A DNA stretch of 64,000 nt from Erinaceus europaeus (GCF_950295315.1 NC_080171.1:118863747-118927746); one strand, 5' to 3'. Shown: positions 22,403 through 33,020, numbered from the stretch's first letter. The notes: generated from the letters alone by a model not told the origin. Translations and numbers: made by a program.

Positions 22403-22409
22403 CATGAAT

Positions 22410-23230
22410 CCATTACTTCTGGGTCGACTTCTTAATTCAAACCTGGCTGGGGCAACAGGGGAGACACCACAGAACTGGAGCCAACCTCCATGCATGCCCA
22501 TGTGCAGCCATTCCACAGCTGGGAGGCAGAATCTGAGGAGGCATCTCTTGGCCCTAAGAGAATTCCAGTTTCTTTAGATCAGTTTACTGGGGAAATGCTA
22601 AGTTACAAGACTGTTGTCACAAGCATACAGTTTCATATCTCCCCATGGGTAATTCTAGTTTTTTAAAAGCTATTTTTATTTTTCATTGATCCCCTTATTG
22701 TGGGTCTTTCCTTCACTCTAATTGTGACTTGTTAGTGATGAAAAAGAGGGAAGAAAGAGGTAGGGCTGTCTCGTTCAAGACTGACTTGAATTCCCTTCTC
22801 TCCCCTCACAGAGACTCAGCTTTATCATTAGGGTTCCTTGGACTTAGTTTCTCCATACCAACAAGTAATTCTTAGGCACCAGGAAGTTGTCTGAAAATTC
22901 AAGTTGATTCTCATACTATATCTCTCAGAGATCACAAGCTAAGGCTCAGGCTTAGAATAAGACCACCCCTCTATTTCAGACCCCAGTGGGAAGCCCAGGT
23001 TATTACCTATGCTTCTGACCAAACACCAATAGACTGAGGGCCTCGTATGCCACCCGCCCCTCCTCCCCCACATACCCAGGTTCAATTAATTTGCTAAAGC
23101 AGCTGCAGAGCGCAGAAGTCCATTTAGTCACTAGAGAGACACTTCACGACAAAGAATACTTAAGCCAGGGAGAACAGATACAGTGAGGTCTAATACAAAG
23201 GAACTTCTGTCTTTGTTGAGTTTTGGATTT
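22410..23230. other. Unassigned sequence
   Basis: No gene or clear repeat seen. Confidence 0.35.
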
Positions 23231-23249
23231 GGTAAAATGATATATAGAT

Positions 23250-23531
23250 GGGAGTCGGGCAGTAGCGCAGCTGGTTAATGCAGGTGGCACAAAGCACAAA
23301 GACCGGTGTAAGGATCCCGGTTTGAGCCCCGGCTCCCCACCTGTAGGGGAGTCGCTTCACAGGCGGTGAAGCAGGTCTTCAGGTGTCTGTCTTTCTCTCC
23401 CCCTCTGTTTTCCCCTCTTCTCTCCATTTCTCTCTGTCCTATCCAACAACAACAACAACAACAATAATAACTACAACAACAATAAAACAAGGGCAACAAA
23501 AGGGAATAAATAAATATTTTAAAAACATTAA
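23250..23531 (+). mobile_element. SINE family A with 16-bp target duplication
   Basis: Sense copy flanked by AAAATGATATATAGAT at 23234-23249 and 23532-23547. Confidence 0.95.
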
Positions 23532-23589
23532 AAAATGATATATAGATATGTTCTAGCCCCAACCTGGCAACTGCCCTTTTAATTTTCTT

Positions 23590-23712
23590 AAATATTTGTT
23601 TTATTTATTAATTCAAGAGAGCGGGGAACAAAGAGCAGAGCATCACTGTGGGACTTACAGTGCAGGGATGGGACACGGACTCTGCTTTAATCACCGTGCC
23701 ACCCTGCCCCCT
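23590..23712 (-). mobile_element. SINE family E, degenerate
   Basis: Diverged reverse copy with GAGCATCACTGTGGGACTTA and a degenerate head near CACCGTGCCACCC. Confidence 0.5.
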
Positions 23713-24037
23713 CCAAAACTTTGGGTTTCTGTACAGGCCTCACTACTTAGACATGATGAATCAAATCACTAGACATTGGCAGATGAATGCAGTCTCTAGC
23801 CCCCTCCCCTCTTCCCCAGGGGCCTGGGGGTGAGGCCTAAAGTTCCCTTTCACCAACTGCAAGACTTCTTTTTCAGGCCATCAGACCCCGTCCTCAAGTG
23901 TGTTCTCAATTATCACCTCACTCCTAACATAAGAGACAGTTTTATCCCTCTCAACGCTTAGGAAATTTCAAGGTTTGGGGGAGCCGTGAGCCAGAAATTG
24001 TAGGCAAAGATCAAAAGTATATGAAACATGTATATGT

Positions 24038-24335
24038 ATTTTTTATTTCTTTATTGGGGGATTAATGTTTTACAGTCGGTGGTAAATGCAATAGTTAGTA
24101 CATGCAAAACATTGCCCAGTTTTCCACATAACAATTCAACCCCCACCAGGTCCTCCTCTGCCATCCTGTTCCAGGACCTGAGCCCTCCCCCCGACCCCTG
24201 AGTCTTTTACTTTAGTGTAATACACCCATTCCAGTTCCAGTTCTGCTGAGTGTTTTCTCTTCTGATCTTATTTTTGAACTTCTGTCTGTGAGTGAGATCA
24301 TCCCATATTCATCCTTCTGTGAAACATGTATTTTT
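24038..24335 (-). mobile_element. L1 3' UTR, 5'-truncated
   Basis: Poly(T)-side start then TTTATTGGGGGATTAATG, GCCCAGTTTTCCACATAAC, GAGTCTTTTACTTTAGTG and CTTCTGTCTGTGAGTGAG. It matches the 3' UTR of the L1 at 41711-45485. Confidence 0.8.
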
Positions 24336-24351
24336 TAATCATTAGGATAAC

Positions 24352-24497
24352 CTTTTTTTTTTTTTTTTTTTTTTTTTGCTAGAGCACTGCTCAGTTCTGG
24401 CTTATGGTGGTGTGAAGGATTGAACTTGGGATGTGGGAGCCTTAGGCATGAGAGTTGGTTTGCATAACCATTATGCTATCTCCACCACTCACCCCCC
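24352..24497 (-). mobile_element. SINE family C
   Basis: Minus copy with a long poly(T) tail, GAGCACTGCTCAGTTCTGGC and GCATAACCATTATGCTATC. Confidence 0.85.
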
Positions 24498-24509
24498 CCC
24501 ATTTATTTT

Positions 24510-24628
24510 CTTTTTAAAGATTCATTTGTTTATGAAAGAGAGAGGGAGAGAGAGAGCCAGGGATGGAATTCAGGACTTCATACTTTTGAGTCCAACATCC
24601 CAACTACTGTTCTATTTCCCAGCCAGCA
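24510..24628 (-). mobile_element. SINE family E, degenerate
   Basis: AGAGAGAGCCAGGGATGG and the 'cttttgagtccaacatccc' block in reverse orientation. Confidence 0.5.
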
Positions 24629-24659
24629 GACATACATTTCTAGTCAACTGCAATATCAC

Positions 24660-24875
24660 ATTTACACCATCTGGTAATGAGTGATGGAAAAAGTGATGAC
24701 AGAAGTAGGGCACCAAAGTGAAAACCCTGGGTGGAGGGTGAGGGTGGACATTTAGCTTCATGGGGTGGGGTGAGAGGTTGGGGGGAAGGGATGGGACACA
24801 GTGTTTTGGTGGTGGGAATGGTGTTTATGTACACTCCTATTAATTTGTAGTCATATAAATCACTATTTAAATAAT
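24660..24875 (+). mobile_element. Family D-like 3' end, diverged
   Basis: GGGATGGGACACAGTGTTTTGGTGGTGGGA is a diverged version of the family D terminal signature. Confidence 0.5.
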
Positions 24876-25084
24876 ATGAGAGGGGAAAAACTGATTGAAT
24901 GTCTCAAACTTTTTAAGCACAGGCTGAGTCTTTGATATGTTGACTCTCTTAAAAACTTAGTCCAGGGAGAACAAAAGCAACCAGTGGCATAGCTATATGC
25001 AAATAATGTCAAAGGACATAAAATATGGTGATGGTGTGTATGATATAGCAAATCCTAACAAAGGGATTTTTCAAAGTTAACCCA

Positions 25085-25257
25085 ATTGCCAAACAAGTGA
25101 TTATTGAAATAACTATCTATTGTCTTCTTAAACCCTAAGACATCAGGAATCTCCTACTTCCTCTATAGAGCCTATGTTTCTCCCAATCCTGGAACCTCTG
25201 GGGTGGGGCTCACTTCCCTGCATGTTTCTCTCAAGTCATACCAGAAGATATTACATC
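25085..25257 (+). mobile_element. Long family D repeat, left part (before Vingi insertion)
   Basis: The sequence up to GAAGATATTACATC continues after the Vingi element at 26964. The right part runs to 28495 in family D sequence, so the Vingi element landed inside this older repeat. The exact left boundary is uncertain. Confidence 0.5.
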
Positions 25258-26963
25258 CACTTCTTCTAGCGCTTGCCCTTCTTCCGTAGCCAGTCAACAG
25301 CGTCAGGTTGAGCCTGACGTAAAGTTTCGAGACCTCCTTTGAATCTGGAGAGGTGGCAGTCGTTGACTATGTGGGTCCTAGTCTGTCTGGAGCCGCAGGG
25401 GCAGTTCGGGTCGTCTCTGGCTCCCCAGCGGTGGAACATAGCGGCGCACCGGCCATGGCCTGTTCCATAGCGATTGAGGAGGGCCCAATCATAACGTGCT
25501 AGGTCAAAGCCGGGTTGACGCTCGCAGGGGTCTGTGATGAGGTGTTTGTTCTTGACCTCAGCTGACTGCCAACTCTGTTTCCAAGAGTCTGGAACAGAGA
25601 AGTTCAGTGTAGGCGTAGGGGACCAGATTGGATGACGAGATGTCAAGCGTCGGGGCGAAGATATCCGCGTATATTGGCAGGTCCGGTCGAGCGTAGACGT
25701 GGGAAATGAACTTAGATGATGCCGCATCCCGACAAATATCTGGCGGGGCGATGTTGCTAAGAACTGGCAGCCATGGAACCGGGGTGGAACAGATGGTTCC
25801 AGAAATGATCCTCATGGAGGAATATAATTTGGAATCGACCAAGTGGACATGGGGGCTACGGAACCATCCTGGGGCACAGTATTCTGCAGTGGAATAGCAT
25901 AATGCCAGAGATGATGATCGTAGTGTGGAAGCGCTCGCACCCCATGAGGAGCTGGCCAGTCTTGCAATGATGTCATTCCTCGCGCCCACCTTTGCTACAG
26001 TTTTTATGAGACGTTCGTGAAATGACAGAGTGCGATCGAGAGTAACGCCAAGATAGACTGGCTGGACTTCATGCCGGATTCTCGTATCGTCAAGCTGAAC
26101 ATTAAGCTCACGCGAGGCCGAGGCATGGTGTAGATGGAAAATAGATGATACCGTTTCAAAGCAGCTTCCCAAGCTATTCCTCGTGGGAGACGTGCTAACT
26201 ATACGCCTGGTCTTGATGCTGAATGCGAGCAACTACTAAAGCAGTATGATGAGTTGGGCGACCCAGATGTGGCCAACCATCTCATTGCCTCCCTGGATGC
26301 AGCACGCCAAGCCCGCTGGCAACAACTCACGGAAAGTCTGAACTTCACCCACTCAAGTAGGAAGGCCTGGAAGCTTCTTCATTGTCTGGGTGCCGGTAGC
26401 CAACCCTCTCCCGTTTCCCATCCTCCTGTATCTCCAAACTCAGTGGCCAGTCACCTAACTCAAGTTGGACGTGCTAAGATCGACCCAGTCTGGAAAAGAG
26501 AAATTTCCCATGAGTGGTCATCCCACTTCCGTTTATCTTGTCCATCTCCAAAACTCTCTCCCTTTACACTGTCTGAACTGGAAGACGCTTTGAAGAGGGT
26601 TAAATCGGGAATGGCTGCTGGCTATGATAACATCACCCCAGAACTCATTGTTAACTTGGGCCCTGCGGCAAAGAAGTGGCTCACTACATTCCTGTCCCAC
26701 ATCTTGGAATCCGAATCTATGCCCAAAATTTGGCGTCGTGCGAAGATAATAGCAGTTTTGAAACCAAAGAAAGACCCAACACTGGCCGCCAGCTATAGAC
26801 CAATTTCTCTCCTCTCCGTGTGTTACAAACTCCTTGAGAGGCTGCTTCTGTCACGTATTTCTCCTCTTATAGAGAAATTCCTATCACCCGCCCAAGCTGG
26901 TTTCCGCCCAGGAAGATCTACCTGCGAACAAGTCCTGGCCCTCTCAACTTACATTAAAAATGG
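25258..26963 (-). mobile_element. Vingi-clade non-LTR retrotransposon, 5' inverted, 5' truncated
   Basis: Composite insertion flanked by ATTACATC at 25250-25257 and 26964-26971. The 3' coding part lies on the minus strand (25258 to about 26157). The more 5' part, containing the start of the reverse transcriptase, lies on the plus strand (about 26157-26963). The segment between them in the parental element, including the YADD catalytic region, is missing. Clade assignment rests on RT and C-terminal resemblance to Ingi/Vingi proteins and on my recollection that Vingi was described from hedgehog. Confidence 0.8.
25266..26157 (-). pseudogene. Vingi ORF C-terminal part (frameshifted)
   Basis: Minus-strand reading covers the thumb/C-terminal half of the Vingi polyprotein in two overlapping frames (26157 to about 25600, then about 25660-25266), so a frameshift sits near 25600-25660. 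Recognisable blocks are YLGVTLDRTLSFHERL near the start and a C-terminal zinc-knuckle-like CPC-x7-H-x4-C (CPCGSRQTRTHIVNDC) near 25360. It ends WLRKKGKR-stop at 25266. There is no active site, so it is non-functional. Confidence 0.78.
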
Positions 26964-26990
26964 ATTACATCTGCTGATTCCAATCTAATC
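26157..26990 (+). pseudogene. Vingi ORF: linker and N-terminal part of reverse transcriptase (inverted segment)
   Basis: Plus-strand frame is open from about 26159 to a stop at 26986-26988, after the element ends. It contains the endonuclease-RT linker and then early RT motifs: KSGMAAGYDNITPELI, YRPISLLSVCYKLLERLLL and AGFRPGRSTCEQVLALS. Motifs A to C with the catalytic aspartates are absent because the segment was lost at the inversion. The usual start (TTG at 26254) is arbitrary, since the true start lies upstream in the lost 5' part. Confidence 0.8.
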
Positions 26991-28489
26991 AATGCAACAA
27001 GTACCATCTCAGCATGCTTCACCTCAGACTGTGTACAGAGACATCAGGCATGGAATGCCAACCCTTCACCCTCATCACTTGGGTGAGACCTTTCCTTTCA
27101 TGGTATTCTTTAATTCCATTCCAGGAGGTTCACTTCCTAACAAAGTCCCAAAACCTAGATATAGGCCAGGTCCTGTTAGATAGAACATATCTTCACATGC
27201 ATCCATAAATTAGGGCAAAATATATACCTGAAAGCAAAAATACACAATAGTCTGTAGTAAGTCAGTATCAAGTTCATAATGAAATAGCATCCACTTAGAC
27301 TTCGATACCCTCCTCACCTACTTCCTATTATACTTTGCTCACTCACTCCAAAGCTAACCTTATCAAAGCAAGGACTACAAAAGCTGAGTAAGGGCAAGAG
27401 ACTGGCATGCTTTAACGATGACTCTTTAGTCACTATCAGGCCATTCCACAAGCTGGGGCCCTAATCTGGGAGTCCTGAGCTTCCCAAACAGACTTGATGG
27501 GCCTAGACCTCAAATAAACACCTCTCTTCATTGTTACCAGTCATTTCTCTCAGGAACAACAAAATAGACCCCTTTGTGGGCCCCCACAGGACCTTGCCCT
27601 CAATTTGGATCAACAATGGTAGAGAATGTTCCATCCTCCAAAGGGAGAATGGACAACATACTCTATGCTACACCTGAGGAAGATGGGTAGATATTGGAGC
27701 AGCTTGGAATGTGCCTACACATGACCACAGAATGTGAGCTCAGATCTAGAGGGATGCAGAGGTCACACAGGCTCCTAAGCTGAATATGGGCCCCAGATAA
27801 CATCAAATTGATGGGGTTTACAGTCAACAATATTTATACCCCTTCCCCATATTAGGGAGCTACTCTCTTCCCTGATCCAGCTTTCTGGTCCTTTTCCCAG
27901 CCATGACATCACCTCCCCAGACAATAACTTGGATCCACCTGCATATCAGATTTCAGGCTCAGGGGAAAAAAAAAAAAAAAAAAACTAGTATAGCCACAGG
28001 CCCTTTGGAATATAACTAAAATATGCCTACTAGCTATTGACAAAATGGAGGCCCCCCCCCCAACTCTTCATCTGCACTATTCCAGCCTTTAGGTCCATGA
28101 TTGGTTAACAATTTGTTTGGCTTTGTATGCTAACTCTCTTTTCAGCCACCAGGTTCCAGATGCTAGCAGGATGCCAACCAGACTTCCTTGGCCAGACAAC
28201 CTCACCAGAGCTCCTATTTCCCAGAACCCTGACCCACTAGGGAAAGAGAGAGGCAGACTGGGAGTATGGATTGATCTGTCAATGCCCATGTTCAGTGGGG
28301 AAGCAATTACAGAAGCCAGACCTTCCACCTTCTGCTCCCCACAATGACCCTGGGTCCATGCTCCCAGAGGGATAAAGAATAGGAAAGCTATCAGGGGAGG
28401 GGATGGGATACGGAGTTCTGATGGTGGGAACTGTGTGGAGTTGTAACCCTCTTATCCTATGGTTTTGTCAGTGTTTCCTTTTTATAAAT

Positions 28490-28495
<6 letters not shown>
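26964..28495 (+). mobile_element. Long family D repeat, right part
   Basis: Continues from 25257. The terminal 600 bp (27890-28490) match the reverse copy at 2235-2850, including CAATAACTTGGATCCACCTG and the GGGATACGGAGTTCTGATGG terminal block. No ORF of note. It ends in a (GAAA)n tail. Confidence 0.65.
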
Positions 28496-28536
<41 letters not shown>

Positions 28537-28545
28537 GAGAAAGAC
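28490..28545. repeat. (GAAA)n microsatellite
   Basis: AAAG tetranucleotide run grown from the poly(A) tail of the preceding element. Confidence 0.92.
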
Positions 28546-28549
28546 TGTG

Positions 28550-28890
28550 TGGTCTTAGGGACCAGTTCCTCTTTATTCCTCTTTATCTCGCTCTTTCTTG
28601 TGCGAGGTGAGTGACTTTTGGTGAATTGCTTAGTGGACTTGACTCTGAGCTCCTGACCTGTGAAGCACTACAGTGCAAGGATTCAAGAAGAACCACCAGG
28701 TTCCACAGCAACACAAACACCAGCAGACTCTACCCACAAAGAGCATCTACATAGCCCATGAGGCCCTCAACCAATGCCTCAGGAAACCCCACTCCCCTTG
28801 TACCAAGAAGCCAACAGGCTCCCATCTCACTCAGCGAGTAGTTTGGGGGCATAGGGCTGAAGAAAATAGAAATAGTCTTATTTATTTATT
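28550..28890. other. Unassigned sequence
   Basis: Nothing recognisable; the 86-codon plus-strand ORF has no motif. Confidence 0.35.
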
Positions 28891-28892
28891 TA

Positions 28893-29207
28893 GCCTCTAC
28901 GGTAATCACTGGTGTTCGGTGCCAGCACTGTGAATCCACTGCTCCTGGTGGCTATCTTTTTTCTCCTCTCACTGTTGTTGCTGTTATTATTGTTGCTGTT
29001 TCTGTTGTTGGATAGGACAGAGAGAAATCAAGAGAGGAGGGGATGACAGAGAGGGGGAGAGAAAGACAGACACCTGCAGACCTGCTTCACCATTTGTGAA
29101 GTGACTCCCCTGCAGGTGGGGAGCTAGGGACTTGAACCTGGATCCTTAGGCTAGTCCTCACGCTTCGTACTTTGTACACTTAACCCAGTATGCTACTGCC
29201 TGGCCTG
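28893..29207 (-). mobile_element. SINE family A with 3' extension
   Basis: Minus copy including the extension blocks GTTCGGTGCCAGCACTGTG and AATCCACTGCTCCTGG, then a full body and head. Confidence 0.85.
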
Positions 29208-29214
29208 CATACCA

Positions 29215-29690
29215 GGCTTTTTCTTGCTGTTTGGGTGAAAGCTGAATGGTCATTAAGAGAAGCAGAATCTGCGTCATCGTTTTAACCAATGTTTGCTGAA
29301 TGTTCTGCTTGCCAGGCTCTGCACATACAGAGAAGATTAAACAGTCTTTGCTGTCTCCTATCTGGCCACTGGTTGCACCAGGAATGCAGCAGTCACAGCA
29401 CAGAAATGCCATAGCTGGTGGGCATGACCCTTCCTGGAGTGGGAAGGTAGCTGGCACAGGCCTGTCCCTGGCAGAGCCCTGGGGCCTTTAAGGGGAGCAG
29501 AGACTTGCAGGTGAACAAAGAAGGTCCAGATTCTCTTGGCAGAAAAGCACAACTGTGGTCACAGTGGAATGTCCGAGACTGGCTGTTCTTGTGAGGTCCT
29601 GGCACAGAACTCTCAAGGCCATTGCCAACTGCTAGAGCCCTGAATAGTTGCTGCCTCCAAGCTCAGGCCTCGCTCACATGCTGTGCAGTT
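29215..29690. other. Unassigned sequence with an L2-like patch
   Basis: 29285-29350 (AATGTTTGCTGAATGTTCTG and GCCAGGCTCTGCACATACAG) resembles an ancient L2-type tail. The rest is unassigned. Confidence 0.35.
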
Positions 29691-29805
29691 ATCCTGGATC
29701 ATTGAAAATACAATGGCTTGTACATGCATAGCACTCCCCAGTTTTCCACATAACAATTCATGTTTACCATCATAAATTATGTTTACCATCATGTAATTAT
29801 ATATG
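29690..29805 (-). mobile_element. L1 3' UTR fragment
   Basis: CACTCCCCAGTTTTCCACAT plus the preceding TACAATGGCTTGTACATGC match the L1 3' UTR at 41711-42000. Confidence 0.65.
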
Positions 29806-29829
29806 CCATCATCTTTACCCTGGATTATT

Positions 29830-30111
29830 ATTAATATTTATTTATTCTCTTTTGTTGCCCTTGTTTCATTGTTGTAGTTATTATTGTTGTTGTTATTGAT
29901 GTTGTTGTTGTTGGATAGGACAGAGAGAAATGGAGAGAGGAGGGGAAGACAGAGAGGGGGAGAGAAAGACAGACACCTGCAGACCTGCTTCACCGCCTGT
30001 GAAACGACTCCTCTGCAGGTGGGGAGCCCGGAGCTGGAACCGGGATCCTTCCGCCGGTCCTTGCGCTTTGCGCCACGTGCACTTAACCTGCTGCACTACC
30101 GCCGGACTCCC
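29830..30111 (-). mobile_element. SINE family A
   Basis: Full-length minus copy with well-conserved CpGs in the head (GCGCTTTGCGCCACGTGC), suggesting a young insertion. Confidence 0.9.
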
Positions 30112-30192
30112 AATCTGGCCTTTTTAAATGTCCACTTTTAGTGAGCTGAATTATTCCTTCATTCTTCTGACCCACTGACATTTTGATTGCAG

Positions 30193-30310
30193 CAGTCACG
30201 GCGGCTTAAATTCCGAATGAGCTCAGATTCCATCGGACTCGGTGGAGACTGCTGCAGGATGGCGATGCTGGCTTGCTCTGCAACACTGCTCTCTGCTGTG
30301 ATTTTACAAA
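30193..30310 (+). CDS. Possible internal exon, unknown gene
   Basis: A 118-bp segment begins right after a long pyrimidine-rich run ending TTTTGATTGCAG (consensus acceptor) and stops at CAAA|GTGAGT (consensus donor). One frame is open throughout (39 codons) and includes LKFRMSSDSIG and MAMLACSATLLSAVILQ. The minus strand is also open across it (30159-30464) with an equally protein-like reading (QQSPPSPMESELIRNLSRRD), so the coding strand is not certain. I do not recognise either product. It may instead be a conserved non-coding element. Confidence 0.3.
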
Positions 30311-30834
30311 GTGAGTAACTTAAACCCAGAAAACAACTAAGGCATCTGTTTTCAAATGGGACATTCTTTCCCATGGGAAGTGCTTTCAAATGAGTTTTGT
30401 TTTCGCCTTGTGCCCCTGCCTCCCTGCCTTTCACTAGTAGAAGAATGTCATAGTCTTCCGGCACACAGCTCCATCATAGGGTACATGGAATAAAGATGAA
30501 TTGGAATACCCAACACTGACATTTTCTGACTGCTAGTTAATTGTGGACAAGTCATCAGATGAAAATATACAGAATCCTTTCCACATAAAAAGTTCAGTGA
30601 CTACTCAATGTTTAAAGCAAGTAAAGTAAGACATGGTTATAGTGACATTTCTATTTACAGTGTCTGTTGTGTAGACAGAGAGAGAGATGAGACTAGCTCA
30701 GTAGGAAGAGAGAATCCAGGAACATCTCCAGAGGCAGTCATGACAAAGCTGGCTCTTGAAGGATAAATGAGGGCTGACCTTCTAGACCTCTAGAGGAAGA
30801 CCTTCTAGAAGACAAAAGCAAGAGCTGGGGTGCT
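30311..30834. other. Unassigned sequence
   Basis: No repeat or further exon seen between the candidate exon and the LTR. Confidence 0.35.
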
Positions 30835-30840
30835 AGGTTA

Positions 30841-31326
30841 TGTTAGGAAATTGTGAGCACATCGTTGAACTTGGCAGGGCTCACAGAGCACCCTACATTC
30901 CATGCTACTAATGGTCCCTTTATTATTTACATATTAATCTCCTGCCTTGTATTACAAATGACTAACGGTCTCCTTCCTAAGTCTCAGGCAGGGTATTGCT
31001 AATTCCCGCCAGTTGAATCCCTAGCAATGGTTGCTAGGGAGCTTCTACCTTTCCAGCCCCTCCCATTTTCTCTGCCCCTCGCCCCTCTCCTAACTGCTTA
31101 TGGGATTGTAAAGAAAACCTCTGTTTCTGTCTTGTCTCTTGGGGGGGGGGGGTAGGGGAGGCATGCAGGGGGAAGCAGACTTGGCCATTGTAGTTTTTGG
31201 CTCCACGTGATTTTAACCAGATGCTACATGCCAGACTCTGGGACACCCGCATGAATAAAGATTTGTATTGCTACCACCAGGAGCTTGGTTCCTGGGTCAT
31301 CTCTGTCCCGGGAAGCTAGCCTGACA
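30841..31326 (+). mobile_element. Solo LTR, family L1TR-a (first of three copies)
   Basis: Starts TGTTAGGAAATTG and ends GCCTGACA, flanked by GGTTA at 30836-30840 and 31327-31331. AATAAA is at 31254-31259, about 70 bp before the 3' end. Shares GCAGGGTATTGCTAATTCC and CGCATGAATAAAGATTTG with the copy at 46756-47248. It holds a palindrome around CCCTAGCAATGGTTGCTAGG (31019-31039). No internal sequence is present. Confidence 0.78.
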
Positions 31327-31449
31327 GGTTAACTGGTGTCTCAAAATTAATCCATCCAGTGGTAGCCAAATGTCTTTTTTTCTTCTTCTTCTCTCTCTCT
31401 CTTTTTGGCTTCCTCTCTCTCTCATTTTATGTGCCTTATATTTCTTTTT

Positions 31450-31689
31450 TTTTTTAATTGTTTATATTTATTTATTCCCTTTTATTGCCCTTGTTGTTTT
31501 ATTGTTGTAGTTACTATTGTTGTTATTAATGTCATTGTTGGAGAGGACAGAGAGAAATGGGGAGAGGAGGGGAAGACAGAGAGGGGGAGAGAAAGACAGA
31601 CACCTGCAGACCTGCTTCACCACCTGTGAAGTGACTCCCCTGTAGGTGGGGAGCCGGGGGCTCAAACTGAGATCCTTATGCGCGTCCTC
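31450..31689 (-). mobile_element. 5'-truncated SINE family A with target duplication
   Basis: Minus copy ending inside the head (CTTATGCGCGTCCTCC). TATATTTCTTTTT occurs on both sides (from 31437 and 31690), showing true 5' truncation at insertion. Confidence 0.85.
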
Positions 31690-31699
31690 CTATATTTCT

Positions 31700-31930
31700 T
31701 TTTATTTTTAAAATATTTTATTTATTTTTAATTATTTCAGATAGAGAAAATGAGATGGAAAAGGCAAATAGAGATGGAGAGAGAAAGAGAGACAGCTGCA
31801 GCCCTGCTTCACAGCTCATGAAGCTTCCCACCCCCACCTCCTTGCAGGTGAGGACCAGGGTTTTGAACCTGGGTCCTTGCTTATGGTAATGTGAGCACAG
31901 AACCGGGTGCATCACTACCCTGCCTGGCCT
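31700..31930 (-). mobile_element. SINE family B
   Basis: Minus copy with GCTGCAGCCCTGCTTCACAG and the GAACCGGGTGCATCACTACC head, adjacent to the previous SINE. Confidence 0.82.
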
Positions 31931-32047
31931 CTGCTGTAGCATTCTTCATTTTGAAAAGAAATCGCCCTACTTCCTGAAACATGAACCCTGCAGCTATAGG
32001 TTCACGACTGTCTCCTTCCTTATTTAACTCTCAGTATCATTTCTTTC

Positions 32048-32336
32048 TTTCTTTTTAATTTTTTGCCTCCAGGATTATCCCTGGAGCTCAATGCCTGCAC
32101 TATGAATCCACTGCTCCTGTGGCCATTTTTTTTTTTCTGATTTTTTTGATAGGACAGAGAAAAATTGAGAGGGGAGGAGGAGATAGAGAGGGAGAGAGAA
32201 AGAGACATCTGCAGACCTGCTTCACTGCTTGTGAAGTGACCTCCCTGTAGGTGGGGAGCCGGGGGCTCCAACTAGGATCCTTGCACTGCTCCTTGTGCTT
32301 CACACTATGTGTGCTTAAGCTGGTGAACCACCCCCA
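32048..32336 (-). mobile_element. SINE family A with 3' extension
   Basis: Minus copy with TTGCCTCCAGGATTATCCCT and GCTCCTGTGGCC extension, flanked by TATCATTTCT and TATCACTTCT. Confidence 0.86.
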
Positions 32337-32356
32337 CTATCACTTCTATTAAACTC

Positions 32357-32634
32357 TTTTTAAAAAAATATTTATTTATTTATTTATTCCCTTTTGTTAC
32401 CCTTGTTTTATTGTTGTAATTATTGGTGCTGTTGTTGTTGGATAGGGCAGAGAGAAATGGAGAGAGGAGGGCAAGACGGGGGGGGGGAGAAAGACAGACA
32501 CCTGCAGACCTGCTTCACCGCCTGTGAAGCGACTCCCCTACAGGTGGGGAGCCAGGGGCTCGAACCGGGATCCTTACACTGGTCCTTGAGCTTTACGCCA
32601 CGTGCGCTTAACCCACTGTGCTACTGCCCAACTC
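32357..32634 (-). mobile_element. SINE family A
   Basis: Full-length minus copy. CTATTAAACTCTT and CTATTTAACTCTC flank it as a diverged target duplication. Confidence 0.88.
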
Positions 32635-32712
32635 CTCTCTCTATTTAACTCTCATGAGTTTTGTGAGGGACCTGAAATCATGTTCCTGACTTTTAAAAAA
32701 TATTTATTTATG

Positions 32713-32975
32713 GGAGTCCAGCAGTAGAGCAGCAGGTTAAGAGCATGTGGTGTGGAGCGCAAAGACTGGCTTAAGGAACTTGGTTCGAGCCCCCGGTTCC
32801 CCACCTGCAGGGGAGTCGCTTCACAGGCAGTGAAGCAGGTCTGCAGGTGTCTATCTTTCTCTCCCCCTGTCTTCTCCTCCTCTCTCCATTTCTCTCTGTC
32901 CTGTCTAACAACGATGATATCAATAACAACAACAATAAAAAGGGCAACAAAAGGGAAAATAAGTAAATACATATA
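32713..32975 (+). mobile_element. SINE family A with 16-bp target duplication
   Basis: Sense copy flanked by AAAATATTTATTTATG at 32697-32712 and 32976-32991. The target is A/T-rich SINE-tail-like DNA. Confidence 0.93.
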
Positions 32976-33019
32976 AAAATATTTATTTATGAGAGAGGGA
33001 CAATGAGAGAATATATATG

Positions 33020-33020
<1 letters not shown>

